Shown here in pieces: positions 18,297-26,234 of a stretch of DNA of 64,000 bases. Under the pieces are notes generated by a model. That model worked only from the letters and a program-made list of their open reading frames with translations, searched no databases and was not told the DNA's origin. Both the position numbers and the translations under genes were made by a program. The stretch is from Sulfuritalea sp. (GTDB lineage Bacteria; Pseudomonadota; Gammaproteobacteria; Burkholderiales; Rhodocyclaceae). Numbering within the stretch: the stretch's first letter is position 1; every line of letters begins with the position of its first letter. The stretch covers positions 1 through 64,000 of the forward strand of contig JAOTRV010000006.1 of NCBI GenBank assembly GCA_030247575.1, read 5' to 3'.

Positions 18297-18495
18297 GCGA
18301 CTCCACCTTTTCGATTCGTCCTTAACGCCACATCGCAACATATCCTACTGCATCTGTTTCACATATGTCTATGCATATGTACGGAAGAACAGAATGGTTG
18401 CTATCTATTCGGATTTCACCTTTTCCGGCGTTTCCGTTTGCGATGTGACATTTAACCGAATTTCGAAACGAATTCTTTGACTGTTTTTGTTTTTC

Positions 18496-18509
18496 TTGAT
18501 CCACATCAA
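18496..18509. promoter_or_regulatory. FNR/ANR-type binding site
   Basis: TTGATCCACATCAA is a perfect match to TTGAT-N4-ATCAA. It lies about 200 bp upstream of the FlhDC-like start, suggesting oxygen-dependent control of transfer. Confidence 0.55.
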
Positions 18510-18541
18510 GCGGCGTCTTGTTGTTTTGTGTTCGGTTAGCA

Positions 18542-18596
18542 CTTTCGTTTAGTTCGCCTAGTACTTTCGTTTAGCCCGCCTAGGCCTTTCGTTTAG
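18542..18596. repeat. Three direct repeats at exact 22-bp spacing
   Basis: The word CTTTCGTTTAG begins at 18542, 18564 and 18586. The wider unit is roughly GTACTTTCGTTTAGYYCGCCTA. Two helical turns between units place all copies on one DNA face. They may be operators or a small iteron set. Confidence 0.75.
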
Positions 18597-18779
18597 TCCT
18601 CGCGTCTCCACGGGTTATCCAACACAATGCGCCGGGCGATTCCGCAGCCCGATTATGGCATTGGCATATTTATGCGCGTAATTGCGCGATGCCGGTGCAT
18701 ATCGAACGTCATGCACCGCAGATCAATGCGTCCTGAATGCGGCTCAGCCCCCACGCACCGGCCGCGCCAGCTAATTCGG

Positions 18780-19409
18780 TCAGCTCACTTCGCGGACGCG
18801 GACCAGCAGTTCCGACCGTGAACCCACGTTAAAGCACTTGAAGATGGCGCTCGTGTGGGCCTTGACCGTGCCTTCGGCAATCTCCAGCCGCTCGGCAATC
18901 TTTCTGTTGCGCCATCCCAATGTCAGATATTCGAGAATCAGGGACTGTGTCTTGGTAAGCCCGAATCTCTCGCCGATGGTCTTGACGTCTCCCTCGGGGC
19001 CTTGGGCGATCCAATCGACGTGCGACGAGCTGACGCTGCGGACACCGTGCAGAAACTCTCTCACATTGGTCACCAGCAGGTCGGTCCCGGCGGTTTTCGT
19101 CAAGAACCCGATCGCCCCGGCGCTGAGCGCCTCCTGCACGGTGCGCATGTCGTCCTCTCCGGACAGCATTGCGACCTTCAACCCGACATAGCGACGCCGC
19201 AAAGTCTTCAGCAGCGTGATGCCGTTGCCATCCGGGAGCCGAACGTCGAGCAGCACGAGGTCTGGCTGCCCATGCGTCTCGATCCACGCCAGTGCCTTTT
19301 CGCCATCGCCTACGCCCTCGATCTTTACATCGTTGCCCAGATTGCGCAGCGCCATCGAGATCGCGTCGCGCAGCATTGCATGATCATCAACCAACAGAAT
19401 TTTCGCCAC
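18780..19409 (-). CDS. NarL/FixJ-type response regulator
   Basis: 209 residues. The receiver domain has the acidic pair in LLVDDH, phospho-acceptor Asp55 in LVLLDVRLPDG and Lys in GFLTKTAG. A LuxR-type HTH follows at about 145-209 (GLTKTQSLILEYLTLGWRNRKIAERLEIAEGTV region). It is encoded just downstream of a sensor kinase on the same strand and is probably its partner. Targets are unknown; the FlhDC-like gene next door is a candidate. Confidence 0.88.
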   Translation of the reverse strand: MAKILLVDDHAMLRDAISMALRNLGNDVKIEGVGDGEKALAWIETHGQPDLVLLDVRLPDGNGITLLKTLRRRYVGLKVAMLSGEDDMRTVQEALSAGAIGFLTKTAGTDLLVTNVREFLHGVRSVSSSHVDWIAQGPEGDVKTIGERFGLTKTQSLILEYLTLGWRNRKIAERLEIAEGTVKAHTSAIFKCFNVGSRSELLVRVREVS

Positions 19410-19448
19410 GGTAGTCTCCTCAAGGACGGATGGCAGGTCGCCTTGTGT

Positions 19449-19631
19449 TCAGTGTGTGGGATTCGTGTAGAGCACCGACTCCAACTCGACTGCCGATACC
19501 GGCTTGCTCAGAACGCGCCACGGGCAAGTCGTCAGTTCGGCGACGTCATGGATCGCTTCTCCGGTAACAATGGCGGCCCGAATCGGCCCGCTGGACTGCG
19601 CCCGTTGTTTCAGAAAGTCCAAACCTGTCAT
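19449..19631 (-). pseudogene. Second half of the sensor's receiver domain, out of frame
   Basis: 60 residues (MTGLDFLKQRAQ... CPWRVLSKPVSAVELESVL) that form exactly the C-terminal half of a receiver domain, including the conserved Lys-Pro. The first half ends the sensor gene upstream. The sensor stop overlaps this ATG (ATGA), and adding one G to the preceding run of five would join both parts. It is either a frameshift remnant or a coupled second polypeptide. Confidence 0.7.
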
Positions 19632-21217
19632 GGAGCCCCCAGTCGGTAGTCGACCAGGAAGCAATCACCATTGCTAATGCCGCTAACCTGCAGCGCTTCT
19701 TCGCCGGTGGGGAACGTCAGAAGATCCAACCCCGCGGATCTAGCCCATTGGCCTAGCGCATCCACAATCGTTTCGTTGTCCTCGACGAGGATGACCCGCG
19801 ACACTTCGTGCGGCTTCTTGCTGTCGAGCTCCTGGGCCGGTTCCGGCGGCACGGATCCGGCCGGCTCCGAATCTGGCAACAGCACACTAAAGACTGTGCC
19901 ACGGCCCACTACGGATCGATAATCGAGCTCGCAATTCAGAATCGTCGCCAGCCGCTTGACGATGGACAGGCCAAGGCCCACTCCCGCGGAATGCGCGCGG
20001 GACGGGTTATCGATCTGAAAAAACTCGTCGAACAGGCGATCGCGATGCTCCTCGGCAATGCCTATGCCGGTGTCCCATACCTGCAGCAACGCGCGCCGGC
20101 CGCGCATCCTTCCGGCGATCAGAATCCCGCCCTGCGGCGTGTATTTAATGGCATTTGTCACCAGGTTTCGAAGCAGCGTGAGCAGCAGATTGAAGTCTGT
20201 CCGTACGATCATCTCCCGTCCCGGCCAGAAAAGCTTCCAGCGCAAGCCTTTCTGGGTCACGCTCGGGGCAAACTCTTCATCAAGGTGCTGGAACAGGGCG
20301 TCGAGCGAAACGGGAGCCATTCTCGCGACGACCCCGCCGGCGTCGAGTTGAGCAACGTTCAGCAGCGAGTCGAGCAGCATGCGCAAGTCGTCGGTCACGA
20401 CCGTCAGCTTGGCGTGCAAAGCGCGTTGGTCCGTCGACAGCCGTTCTGCGCCCAAGGCCTGCAGATACAACGAGACCGCCTGCATTGGTTGACGCAGATC
20501 GTGGCTGGCCGCCGCAAGGAATCGGGTTTTCTCGGCGCTCGCCCGTCGCGCCTTGTCACGCTCCGCCCGAAGACTGGTTTCGCTGCGTTGCCAGTGCAAG
20601 AGCAGCATTCCGCACGTCAGTACGAGCACGGCGCACATGCCGATAAGCAAAGTGATCGGGTCGGTAGCGACGCCCGTCTGGCGCTCCGGCAGCCACCAGA
20701 CGACCCACGCATTGGTGACTGCCCGCGACCAGAACTGCGCCGTCATGATCGCTGCACTGACAATCAGCATCAGGCGGGGAGTCTTTTCGGGTCCGAAACC
20801 ACGCCGCTGCAAGAGCAGCAGCATGATCGGCACGAATTGCGTCCCGAGGATTACCCCTGAAGCGATGTTCCTTTGAGCCTGGTCGGCAGCAAGCCAAAAC
20901 GCGACCGCCGACGCCAGCGGCGGCAGATATTTCCAGTGCCACGTCACCCGCTTGTCGAAGTAGATACAGATCGCCCAATACATGAAAACAAACTCGATGC
21001 TTACCAGGGTATTGGCAACAATTTTGGTGAGAAAGTCCGGCCAGATGTCGCGGAAGGCCAGCAGGAACAATCCCATGCCGCCGGCAAGCATCGCATGTCC
21101 CAAACGCTCCAGACTCGGGGCCCATTGATTTCGCAACGTCAACATGATGGTTAGCGCCAGCACGAGGTGCAGGGCGATCACGACGATGAAAAGCGTTTTG
21201 GGGTCAAGTATTGACAT
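19628..21217 (-). CDS. Membrane sensor histidine kinase with truncated receiver
   Basis: 529 residues. About seven membrane helices fill residues 1-205. A HisKA domain (AASHDLRQPMQAVSLYL) and an HATPase domain (N-box LVTNAIKYTPQGG, DTGIGI, GVGLGLSIVKRL) follow. The C-terminus begins a receiver (VILVEDNETIVDALG, Asp in FLVDYRL) but stops in the middle; the rest is in another frame at 19449-19631. The input is unknown. The start ATG is preceded by GAGGGACG. It is divergent from a repressor gene. Confidence 0.85.
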   Translation of the reverse strand: MSILDPKTLFIVVIALHLVLALTIMLTLRNQWAPSLERLGHAMLAGGMGLFLLAFRDIWPDFLTKIVANTLVSIEFVFMYWAICIYFDKRVTWHWKYLPPLASAVAFWLAADQAQRNIASGVILGTQFVPIMLLLLQRRGFGPEKTPRLMLIVSAAIMTAQFWSRAVTNAWVVWWLPERQTGVATDPITLLIGMCAVLVLTCGMLLLHWQRSETSLRAERDKARRASAEKTRFLAAASHDLRQPMQAVSLYLQALGAERLSTDQRALHAKLTVVTDDLRMLLDSLLNVAQLDAGGVVARMAPVSLDALFQHLDEEFAPSVTQKGLRWKLFWPGREMIVRTDFNLLLTLLRNLVTNAIKYTPQGGILIAGRMRGRRALLQVWDTGIGIAEEHRDRLFDEFFQIDNPSRAHSAGVGLGLSIVKRLATILNCELDYRSVVGRGTVFSVLLPDSEPAGSVPPEPAQELDSKKPHEVSRVILVEDNETIVDALGQWARSAGLDLLTFPTGEEALQVSGISNGDCFLVDYRLGAP

Positions 21218-21402
21218 GAACGTCCCTCACTCCGGCAGTTGCCGTATTGAATCTCCTGGGTACTGGCCTGCGACACTTGCCCACTGGGCTTCTGTTGCGA
21301 GTATCTGGCTCAGCCATCATTACGTATTCCTCGCCGTTTTGCTCTATCCTGAGCGTGCTTTCTTTGGTTACACTTGCGCACTTATTCCTCATATTTCGTG
21401 CT

Positions 21403-22203
21403 ATGACCGCCTTGCCTACCAATTTCGCGGACCGGAACGCGCTCATCGTGGAAGGCTTCGCCAAGCGGCTGAACAAGCTGCTGGATTCCTTTGACTACCC
21501 ACGTCATTACTCGGGACGCTACACGCAGCTCGCCGATCGATACGGTGTTTCGGTGCAGACATCCCGGAAGTGGTGCAAGGGCTTGGGACTGCCTTCGCCT
21601 GCGGTTCTTCAGGAGATGGCAAGCGACTTTGACACGACGATCGATGCGCTTCTGGGCGATGAGAACTTGGCGCACGGGCAGCGAATCCCGCCTCTGATAG
21701 CCATCCCCTTTTATGAGTTGTCTGACATATCGAGCGGCACGCACCACTCGGAGTTTACTCAAATCAGTTCGGTGCTTAGTTCGGAGCTGCCGTTCATCAC
21801 GCAGCAAAGGCAAGACAAAATGGCGCTGGTGCGCAACTGGGCCACCCTTGAGTCCCCCGATGCACGGCTGGGTGACATACTGCTCGTCGGACTTGACTGC
21901 CACGCCATCGTGGACGGCGGTACGTATGTCGTGCGCACACCCTCGATGACCACGGTGCGAATCGGTTCGGTCTCCCTGTCTGATAAGGTGCTTTTTACCA
22001 AGGTCGACCACGTCGGCGTCGCCGAGAATACTGACATTCCTTTGGCGCGTCTGGTGTTCAACACGACAGCAGACTTCCTGATGCCGGCGGAAGAGCCCAA
22101 GGCCGTTCTGGTTGTCGGGCGCGTGCTCGGCATCTACCGCGAGCTCGGGGTAGTCCAAAAACGCAACCGCCGCAGGGCTCCTCAAGGCGGCGGCCCCGGA
22201 TAG
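21403..22203 (+). CDS. Phage-type repressor, HTH plus S24-like domain
   Basis: 266 residues. An N-terminal HTH (TQLADRYGVSVQTSRKWCKG) is followed by a C-terminal half with LexA/S24 character (GDILLVGLDCHAIVDGGTYVV). The usual Ser of the DSM-like motif is not visible, so self-cleavage is doubtful. ATG 21403 is chosen because the HTH follows; no good ribosome site is seen. It is divergent from the sensor kinase, so one intergenic region controls both. It overlaps the next gene's 3' end by 22 bp. Confidence 0.75.
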   Translation: MTALPTNFADRNALIVEGFAKRLNKLLDSFDYPRHYSGRYTQLADRYGVSVQTSRKWCKGLGLPSPAVLQEMASDFDTTIDALLGDENLAHGQRIPPLIAIPFYELSDISSGTHHSEFTQISSVLSSELPFITQQRQDKMALVRNWATLESPDARLGDILLVGLDCHAIVDGGTYVVRTPSMTTVRIGSVSLSDKVLFTKVDHVGVAENTDIPLARLVFNTTADFLMPAEEPKAVLVVGRVLGIYRELGVVQKRNRRRAPQGGGPG

Positions 22204-22877
22204 GCAGTTGCCAATTTCGGCCGGCGTTCTGGGTGATCCGCCGGCACGACGACAAACACGATATTCTTTCGGTGATTGATCGCAAACGAGCCAATCTTGC
22301 GATGCTTCAGATTTGAGATAGCCCGCCGCTTGGAGGCGTCCCCTGGCACGGCATCTTTCGCCGCCGCCGCAAGGTTGAGCCACGAGCGCTCGACCTTGCC
22401 GCCAAAGTGTTTGCCAAACCGCTCGAGTACATGGGCAGTCAGTTCCACCTCGCCATACCCGCCCAGCTCAATATGCTCTGGCTGGGGCTCGTGGATGGCC
22501 AGCCGCTCCCGATCTTCCTCACAGAGCGGATCGATCCAACTGCGATCCTTGTCGACGACAACCTGTGCGCCGACGAAACGAGTGCGCAAGAACAGGGCAT
22601 ATGGCACCAAATGCACCTTGTCCGATCCCTGACGCATAAGCTTCCTCGTGGCTCCGGCTGAAACGTAAATACACAACCCAGCTCCGGTCTTGTTGTGACC
22701 GCAGGCATTATGCTCGACGAGAAGTTTCCGAGCGACCGACAGTTCCGCCGCCACTCTCGCGTCTGCCATGTCCGGCATGGACACCTGAACGACCCCTTTG
22801 GTCCGGGCGCCGGTCATCCAAAACACATCATAGGTGCCGTCGAGGCGTTCCTGAGTAAAAAGCCGCAATACGTTCAT
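22182..22877 (-). CDS. Hypothetical protein
   Basis: 231 residues, no signal peptide or membrane helix. I do not recognise the family. A strong AAGGAG site lies before ATG 22877. The gene is convergent with, and overlaps, the repressor gene. Middle region is rich in charged residues. Confidence 0.65.
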   Translation of the reverse strand: MNVLRLFTQERLDGTYDVFWMTGARTKGVVQVSMPDMADARVAAELSVARKLLVEHNACGHNKTGAGLCIYVSAGATRKLMRQGSDKVHLVPYALFLRTRFVGAQVVVDKDRSWIDPLCEEDRERLAIHEPQPEHIELGGYGEVELTAHVLERFGKHFGGKVERSWLNLAAAAKDAVPGDASKRRAISNLKHRKIGSFAINHRKNIVFVVVPADHPERRPKLATAYPGPPP

Positions 22878-22943
22878 CAAATCTCCTTACGAGACGGACC
22901 TTAACAAATTGCCCCTAGCGGGGAGGAAACATTTTTTCCAACG

Positions 22944-22980
22944 CTTTTCAGTACCGATTCAACGAATGGGTACTGAAAAG
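22944..22980. promoter_or_regulatory. Perfect 12-bp inverted repeat
   Basis: CTTTTCAGTACC and GGTACTGAAAAG with a 13-nt loop, followed at 22989-23004 by a second hairpin (CCCGCGC-AA-GCGCGGG). Both lie between the VWA gene end and the next minus-strand gene. No U-run follows, so they may be an operator or a transcript end. Confidence 0.5.
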
Positions 22981-23020
22981 CCCCCTACCCCGCGCAAGCG
23001 CGGGATAAGGGTGAAGGTTG

Positions 23021-24832
23021 TCAGTGATGGACAATGGCGGACTTCACCAGTCGCACCATCACGCTCGACAACTCGTCGATGCTTGCCAGGGTCGCGGCAT
23101 GACGCTCCCCGAAGACTTCCGAGGGATCGACGCCGATACCGACACCGGTTACCGCGATTCCTGCGGCGCGGGCCTTGGTGATCACATCGTGTGTTGCTTC
23201 GAGGTCGCTCGGATCTCCATCGGTTACCACCATGACCAGCTTCAGGCTTTCCGTCCGGGGCAGCAGTGTGGCCGACGCGGACAGGATTGCCTCCGCCATG
23301 GGAGTGCCTCCCTGAACACCAAGACTCCCCATGCGCGATGCCAGCGAGCGCGAGGTTTCATCCCAGCGCTTGACGATGGCAACACCCTCGTCGCCGGCGG
23401 CGTCATATACGGGGAACACCGAGACTTGCGTCTTGATTCCTGGTACATCGAACGCCAGCATGGTTGCGACAGCCGCTTTGGCCGCCTCAACGATGCACAT
23501 GGACATCGAGCCCGACCGATCAATGACGATGGCGATCGCTGCGTTGAGATCCACGCCTTCCGTCTCCTCGACGAAAATGTCGCCACCAAGGCGATAGCGG
23601 TACAACTGGGTCGGATCAATCATCATCCCCCGCCTTTCGTGAGTCACCTCACTTTGCGCGGCGGACGACATCCAGTTGAGCGTCTTGGTGCGTACGGCAT
23701 TGATGCTGCCCCGAATACCGTTCATATCCACCGGCTGCTGCTTGAGCGGCAGCTTGTGAATGTTCGGTAACGAGGTGCCCCCGCCGTTACTGCTCTCGGA
23801 GACGGCGTCGACAGCCTGCTTCAGCATGTCGCCCAGGTCGCCCACAACGTCCTCGTCGGACATCTCGAGCAATCGGGAGAGCGCCTCCGCATTGGCGGCG
23901 GCATCTTCTCCGCTGCCTGCCGACGCCCCGTCCGTGGCGCTGTCGCCCGACGGATCGCCGCCATCCGAACCGGAATCCGACGGATCCTGACTGGAAGCGC
24001 TTTGGGAGTCGTCGGTGCCCTCGTCAGCACCGGGTTGTCCAGAGGCCTGCTGCTCCCCATCGGAATCCCCGTCACCATCACCCGACGCATCGCCGTTGCC
24101 CGCTGCCTGCTGCTGTTGATCGGCTTGCGGCGGCTTTGCGTCGTTGTCCTGCTTGGCCTTCTCCTCCGCCTTCTCCTTTTCCTCCGCGATCATCTTCACA
24201 ATCTCTCGGGTCAGGGAGACTACATCGGCGGTCGACTCACAGTCCGTGATCTGGAACATAAGTCCATCCAACCTGGTACGCATTCCCGACGGGAGCTTCG
24301 CAGCTACCGCCGCTTCTGCGCTGGCCAGCACGGGAGCGATGCCCGTTTGCTTCAGGACGTCGTGGCGCAAGCGGTAAAGCAGATACCACTGCAGCACCTC
24401 GACTTCGGTTTGCTCTTGGCTCAGAGGCGAAAAATATATCCCCTTGGGCGATTCGGACATACCCTCTTCCGTCAGCATCCGAACCAAGTCGCCCAGATAC
24501 TTCGATGCCGCCGGAAATGTGCCGATGGCTTTCAGCTCGATCCTGATGTCTTCGAGCTTTCCGCGAATCGACCGTTCCAGCGGGGTCAGGGCCTCGCCGT
24601 CGTGGGTTGTCCACAAGATGTGCGCTGCCTCGTGATAGAGGAAAGCGATGACCTTGATGACTTCCGACCACGTCATGCTGGTGTCCGGAAGCTTCGGGAG
24701 AAATATCGACCTGAGATCCGTCGAAGGCCGGCTTCCGCGAACCACCGGCACCCCGACTTTGTCTGTCAGGAAACCGGCGATCGCGGAAAGGGCGCCCCAG
24801 AGGGCGGACCCTGTGATCGGTGTATTGATCAT
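23021..24832 (-). CDS. CobT-like VWA protein with HEAAH zinc motif
   Basis: 603 residues. N-terminal region has HEAAH at 67-71 and EDIRIE near 94-99, the metal site pattern of CobT/VWA metallopeptidase-like proteins. An acidic, Gln/Ser/Asp-rich linker spans about 230-345. A VWA domain follows with the MIDAS motif DRSGS starting at Asp438 and TDGD later. Such proteins work with MoxR-type AAA+ ATPases as metal chelatases or chaperones. The partner ATPase is at 31795-32922, and the DUF3150 gene is 10 bp upstream. Confidence 0.8.
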   Translation of the reverse strand: MINTPITGSALWGALSAIAGFLTDKVGVPVVRGSRPSTDLRSIFLPKLPDTSMTWSEVIKVIAFLYHEAAHILWTTHDGEALTPLERSIRGKLEDIRIELKAIGTFPAASKYLGDLVRMLTEEGMSESPKGIYFSPLSQEQTEVEVLQWYLLYRLRHDVLKQTGIAPVLASAEAAVAAKLPSGMRTRLDGLMFQITDCESTADVVSLTREIVKMIAEEKEKAEEKAKQDNDAKPPQADQQQQAAGNGDASGDGDGDSDGEQQASGQPGADEGTDDSQSASSQDPSDSGSDGGDPSGDSATDGASAGSGEDAAANAEALSRLLEMSDEDVVGDLGDMLKQAVDAVSESSNGGGTSLPNIHKLPLKQQPVDMNGIRGSINAVRTKTLNWMSSAAQSEVTHERRGMMIDPTQLYRYRLGGDIFVEETEGVDLNAAIAIVIDRSGSMSMCIVEAAKAAVATMLAFDVPGIKTQVSVFPVYDAAGDEGVAIVKRWDETSRSLASRMGSLGVQGGTPMAEAILSASATLLPRTESLKLVMVVTDGDPSDLEATHDVITKARAAGIAVTGVGIGVDPSEVFGERHAATLASIDELSSVMVRLVKSAIVHH

Positions 24833-24842
24833 GGCCCTCCCC

Positions 24843-25934
24843 CTAGAACAACTGCGGACGAGCAACACTTCCAGCCGGACGGACGACCTTGCCCGGAACA
24901 GGAGGCAGCGCCTTGGCTGGCGCGGCCGCCGTGGCGACAGGTGCTACCGCCACGGCAGGCTTCGCCGACCGCAACGCTGCTGCTGCCGCCTTCACCGGCG
25001 CTGGTACTGCCGGCGCCGGAACAGCCTTGGGCGGGAAGAGAATCGCCGCGGCCGTGAGGCCGTTCGCGGTTTTCCCTGCGGCATCGAAGATGTCATCCGG
25101 ATCGGACAACAGTTCCACCAGTCGCTGCAAAGTCGAGAAGCTCTTTGCGGTCACGGTGTCTTCGATGTACCCCTCGGTCGGCAGCGTCGCCAACACTGCT
25201 CCGATGAACTGGATGGCGTCGTCGATGGCCTTGTCCAGGAAGGATAGGCCCTGCATCTTGGTGACTTGCGCCTTGATGGGGCGCAGGGTGCGCTGACCGG
25301 CTTTGATCTTGCCGATTAGCGGGTCCGATTCCGCGACCTTTTGCATTGCGTCCGCCACCTCCTCGAAGACCTGGCGAGCCAGGCCGGCAACGAGGCTCTG
25401 CACGCCCTGATTGGGGTCCTGACCTTCCCGTACTACCGGAGAGATCTGGAACACGTTGTGCGTGAAGTGCATCTTGGCGATGGCAGTTGCACGCGGAACC
25501 TTGAGGCCCTGAATGATGGCTGCCGCGGCCGGATTGTCCGCGACGTGCTGATCGAACAGGGTGTCGTACTGCCGTTCGAGCCCGGCGACGTCCGCTGCGT
25601 GTTGCGCGTGGGCGTCGGCGAGAAGCTTTTCGACCGCCGGCAGCTTGGCCTTGGGAATCGCGAATACCGTCCGCGATCCCAGCGCCTTGATGCCGATCGA
25701 CGCGATGGCGCGGAACACCTTGCGGCGCGCCGTACCAAAGGGCTTCATGGGCTTGTTCGGAAACACCTTGATGCTTCCCTCGGTTACCGCCGAACAATCC
25801 GGCAAGGAACCCCCGAGTTCGGCGATCATCGCGCGAGTGGCGCGACGATAGCCACCGAACGTGCCGATGCTGACGCTCACAAGCGCGAGCTTGTCGTCCA
25901 GAATGTTGCTGGTACTGCTGTTGGCATTGCTCAT
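24843..25934 (-). CDS. DUF3150 protein
   Basis: 363 residues with a helical middle region and an Ala/Pro-rich, poorly ordered C-terminus (about 300-355). DUF3150 genes often accompany CobS/CobT-like pairs on plasmids and phages; the function is unknown. ATG 25934 has GGGAG before it, and a long hairpin leader lies just upstream (25952-25992). It is 10 bp from the VWA gene and probably in one operon with it. Confidence 0.78.
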   Translation of the reverse strand: MSNANSSTSNILDDKLALVSVSIGTFGGYRRATRAMIAELGGSLPDCSAVTEGSIKVFPNKPMKPFGTARRKVFRAIASIGIKALGSRTVFAIPKAKLPAVEKLLADAHAQHAADVAGLERQYDTLFDQHVADNPAAAAIIQGLKVPRATAIAKMHFTHNVFQISPVVREGQDPNQGVQSLVAGLARQVFEEVADAMQKVAESDPLIGKIKAGQRTLRPIKAQVTKMQGLSFLDKAIDDAIQFIGAVLATLPTEGYIEDTVTAKSFSTLQRLVELLSDPDDIFDAAGKTANGLTAAAILFPPKAVPAPAVPAPVKAAAAALRSAKPAVAVAPVATAAAPAKALPPVPGKVVRPAGSVARPQLF

Positions 25935-25951
25935 AGCAATCTCCCTGAAAA

Positions 25952-25992
25952 GCGGGCAACAGCAATCCCTGGCGGGCTTGTGTTGATCCCGC
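25952..25992 (-). promoter_or_regulatory. Two-tier leader hairpin, member 1 (DUF3150)
   Basis: Outer arms GCGGGCAACA / TGTTG-AT-CCCGC enclose a smaller CCC-TGGC-GGG hairpin. It ends 17 nt before the start codon. It belongs to the leader family described in the findings. Confidence 0.6.
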
Positions 25993-26165
25993 GAAGTGGA
26001 TGTAGAACGCTTACAGCGTTCTGGCTCTCGCAACCCGTGAATGGGTGGCGAGGTCCGGTCGATATGACCGAAAGGTTTGTTCGCGAACGCGCGAACGGCG
26101 GTCCTCTTGCGAGGGGTGAAACCGGTGTTCTGTTCTGCGATACGGACTGGATCAATCCGTATTGA

Positions 26166-26206
26166 AGAAAAAACACTTCCACGCAAAGCCCGAAGGCCTT
26201 GCGTGG
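26166..26206 (-). terminator. Rho-independent terminator of the nrdJ gene
   Basis: On the minus strand, stem CCACGCAA / TTGCGTGG is followed by AAGTG and a run of six T. It lies about 30 bp after the nrdJ stop. The rest of the 300-bp gap (25935-26234) holds the leader of the DUF3150 gene. Confidence 0.8.
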
Positions 26207-26234
26207 GTGTCTCTCGAAACATGCGGCAGTGCTG

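Larger units (their letters stand above)
18297..18779 (-). promoter_or_regulatory. Control region of the FlhDC-like gene (483 bp without a gene)
   Basis: AT-rich compared with its surroundings. It holds an FNR/ANR-type site at 18496-18509, three 22-bp-spaced repeats at 18542-18596, and a dyad of ACATATG words at 18361-18380. No coding frame looks real. It is the likely promoter of the transfer activator; oriT could also lie here, but nothing in the sequence proves it. Confidence 0.6.

Noticed and set aside
18600..18640. DnaA box near the 22-bp repeats (TTATCCAAC)
   Set aside because: It matches only seven of nine positions and there is no initiator gene beside it, so I do not call a second origin.
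24002..25057. Plus-strand open frame opposite the VWA and DUF3150 genes
   Set aside because: It runs antisense across two well-supported genes and the product lacks any domain or ribosome site.
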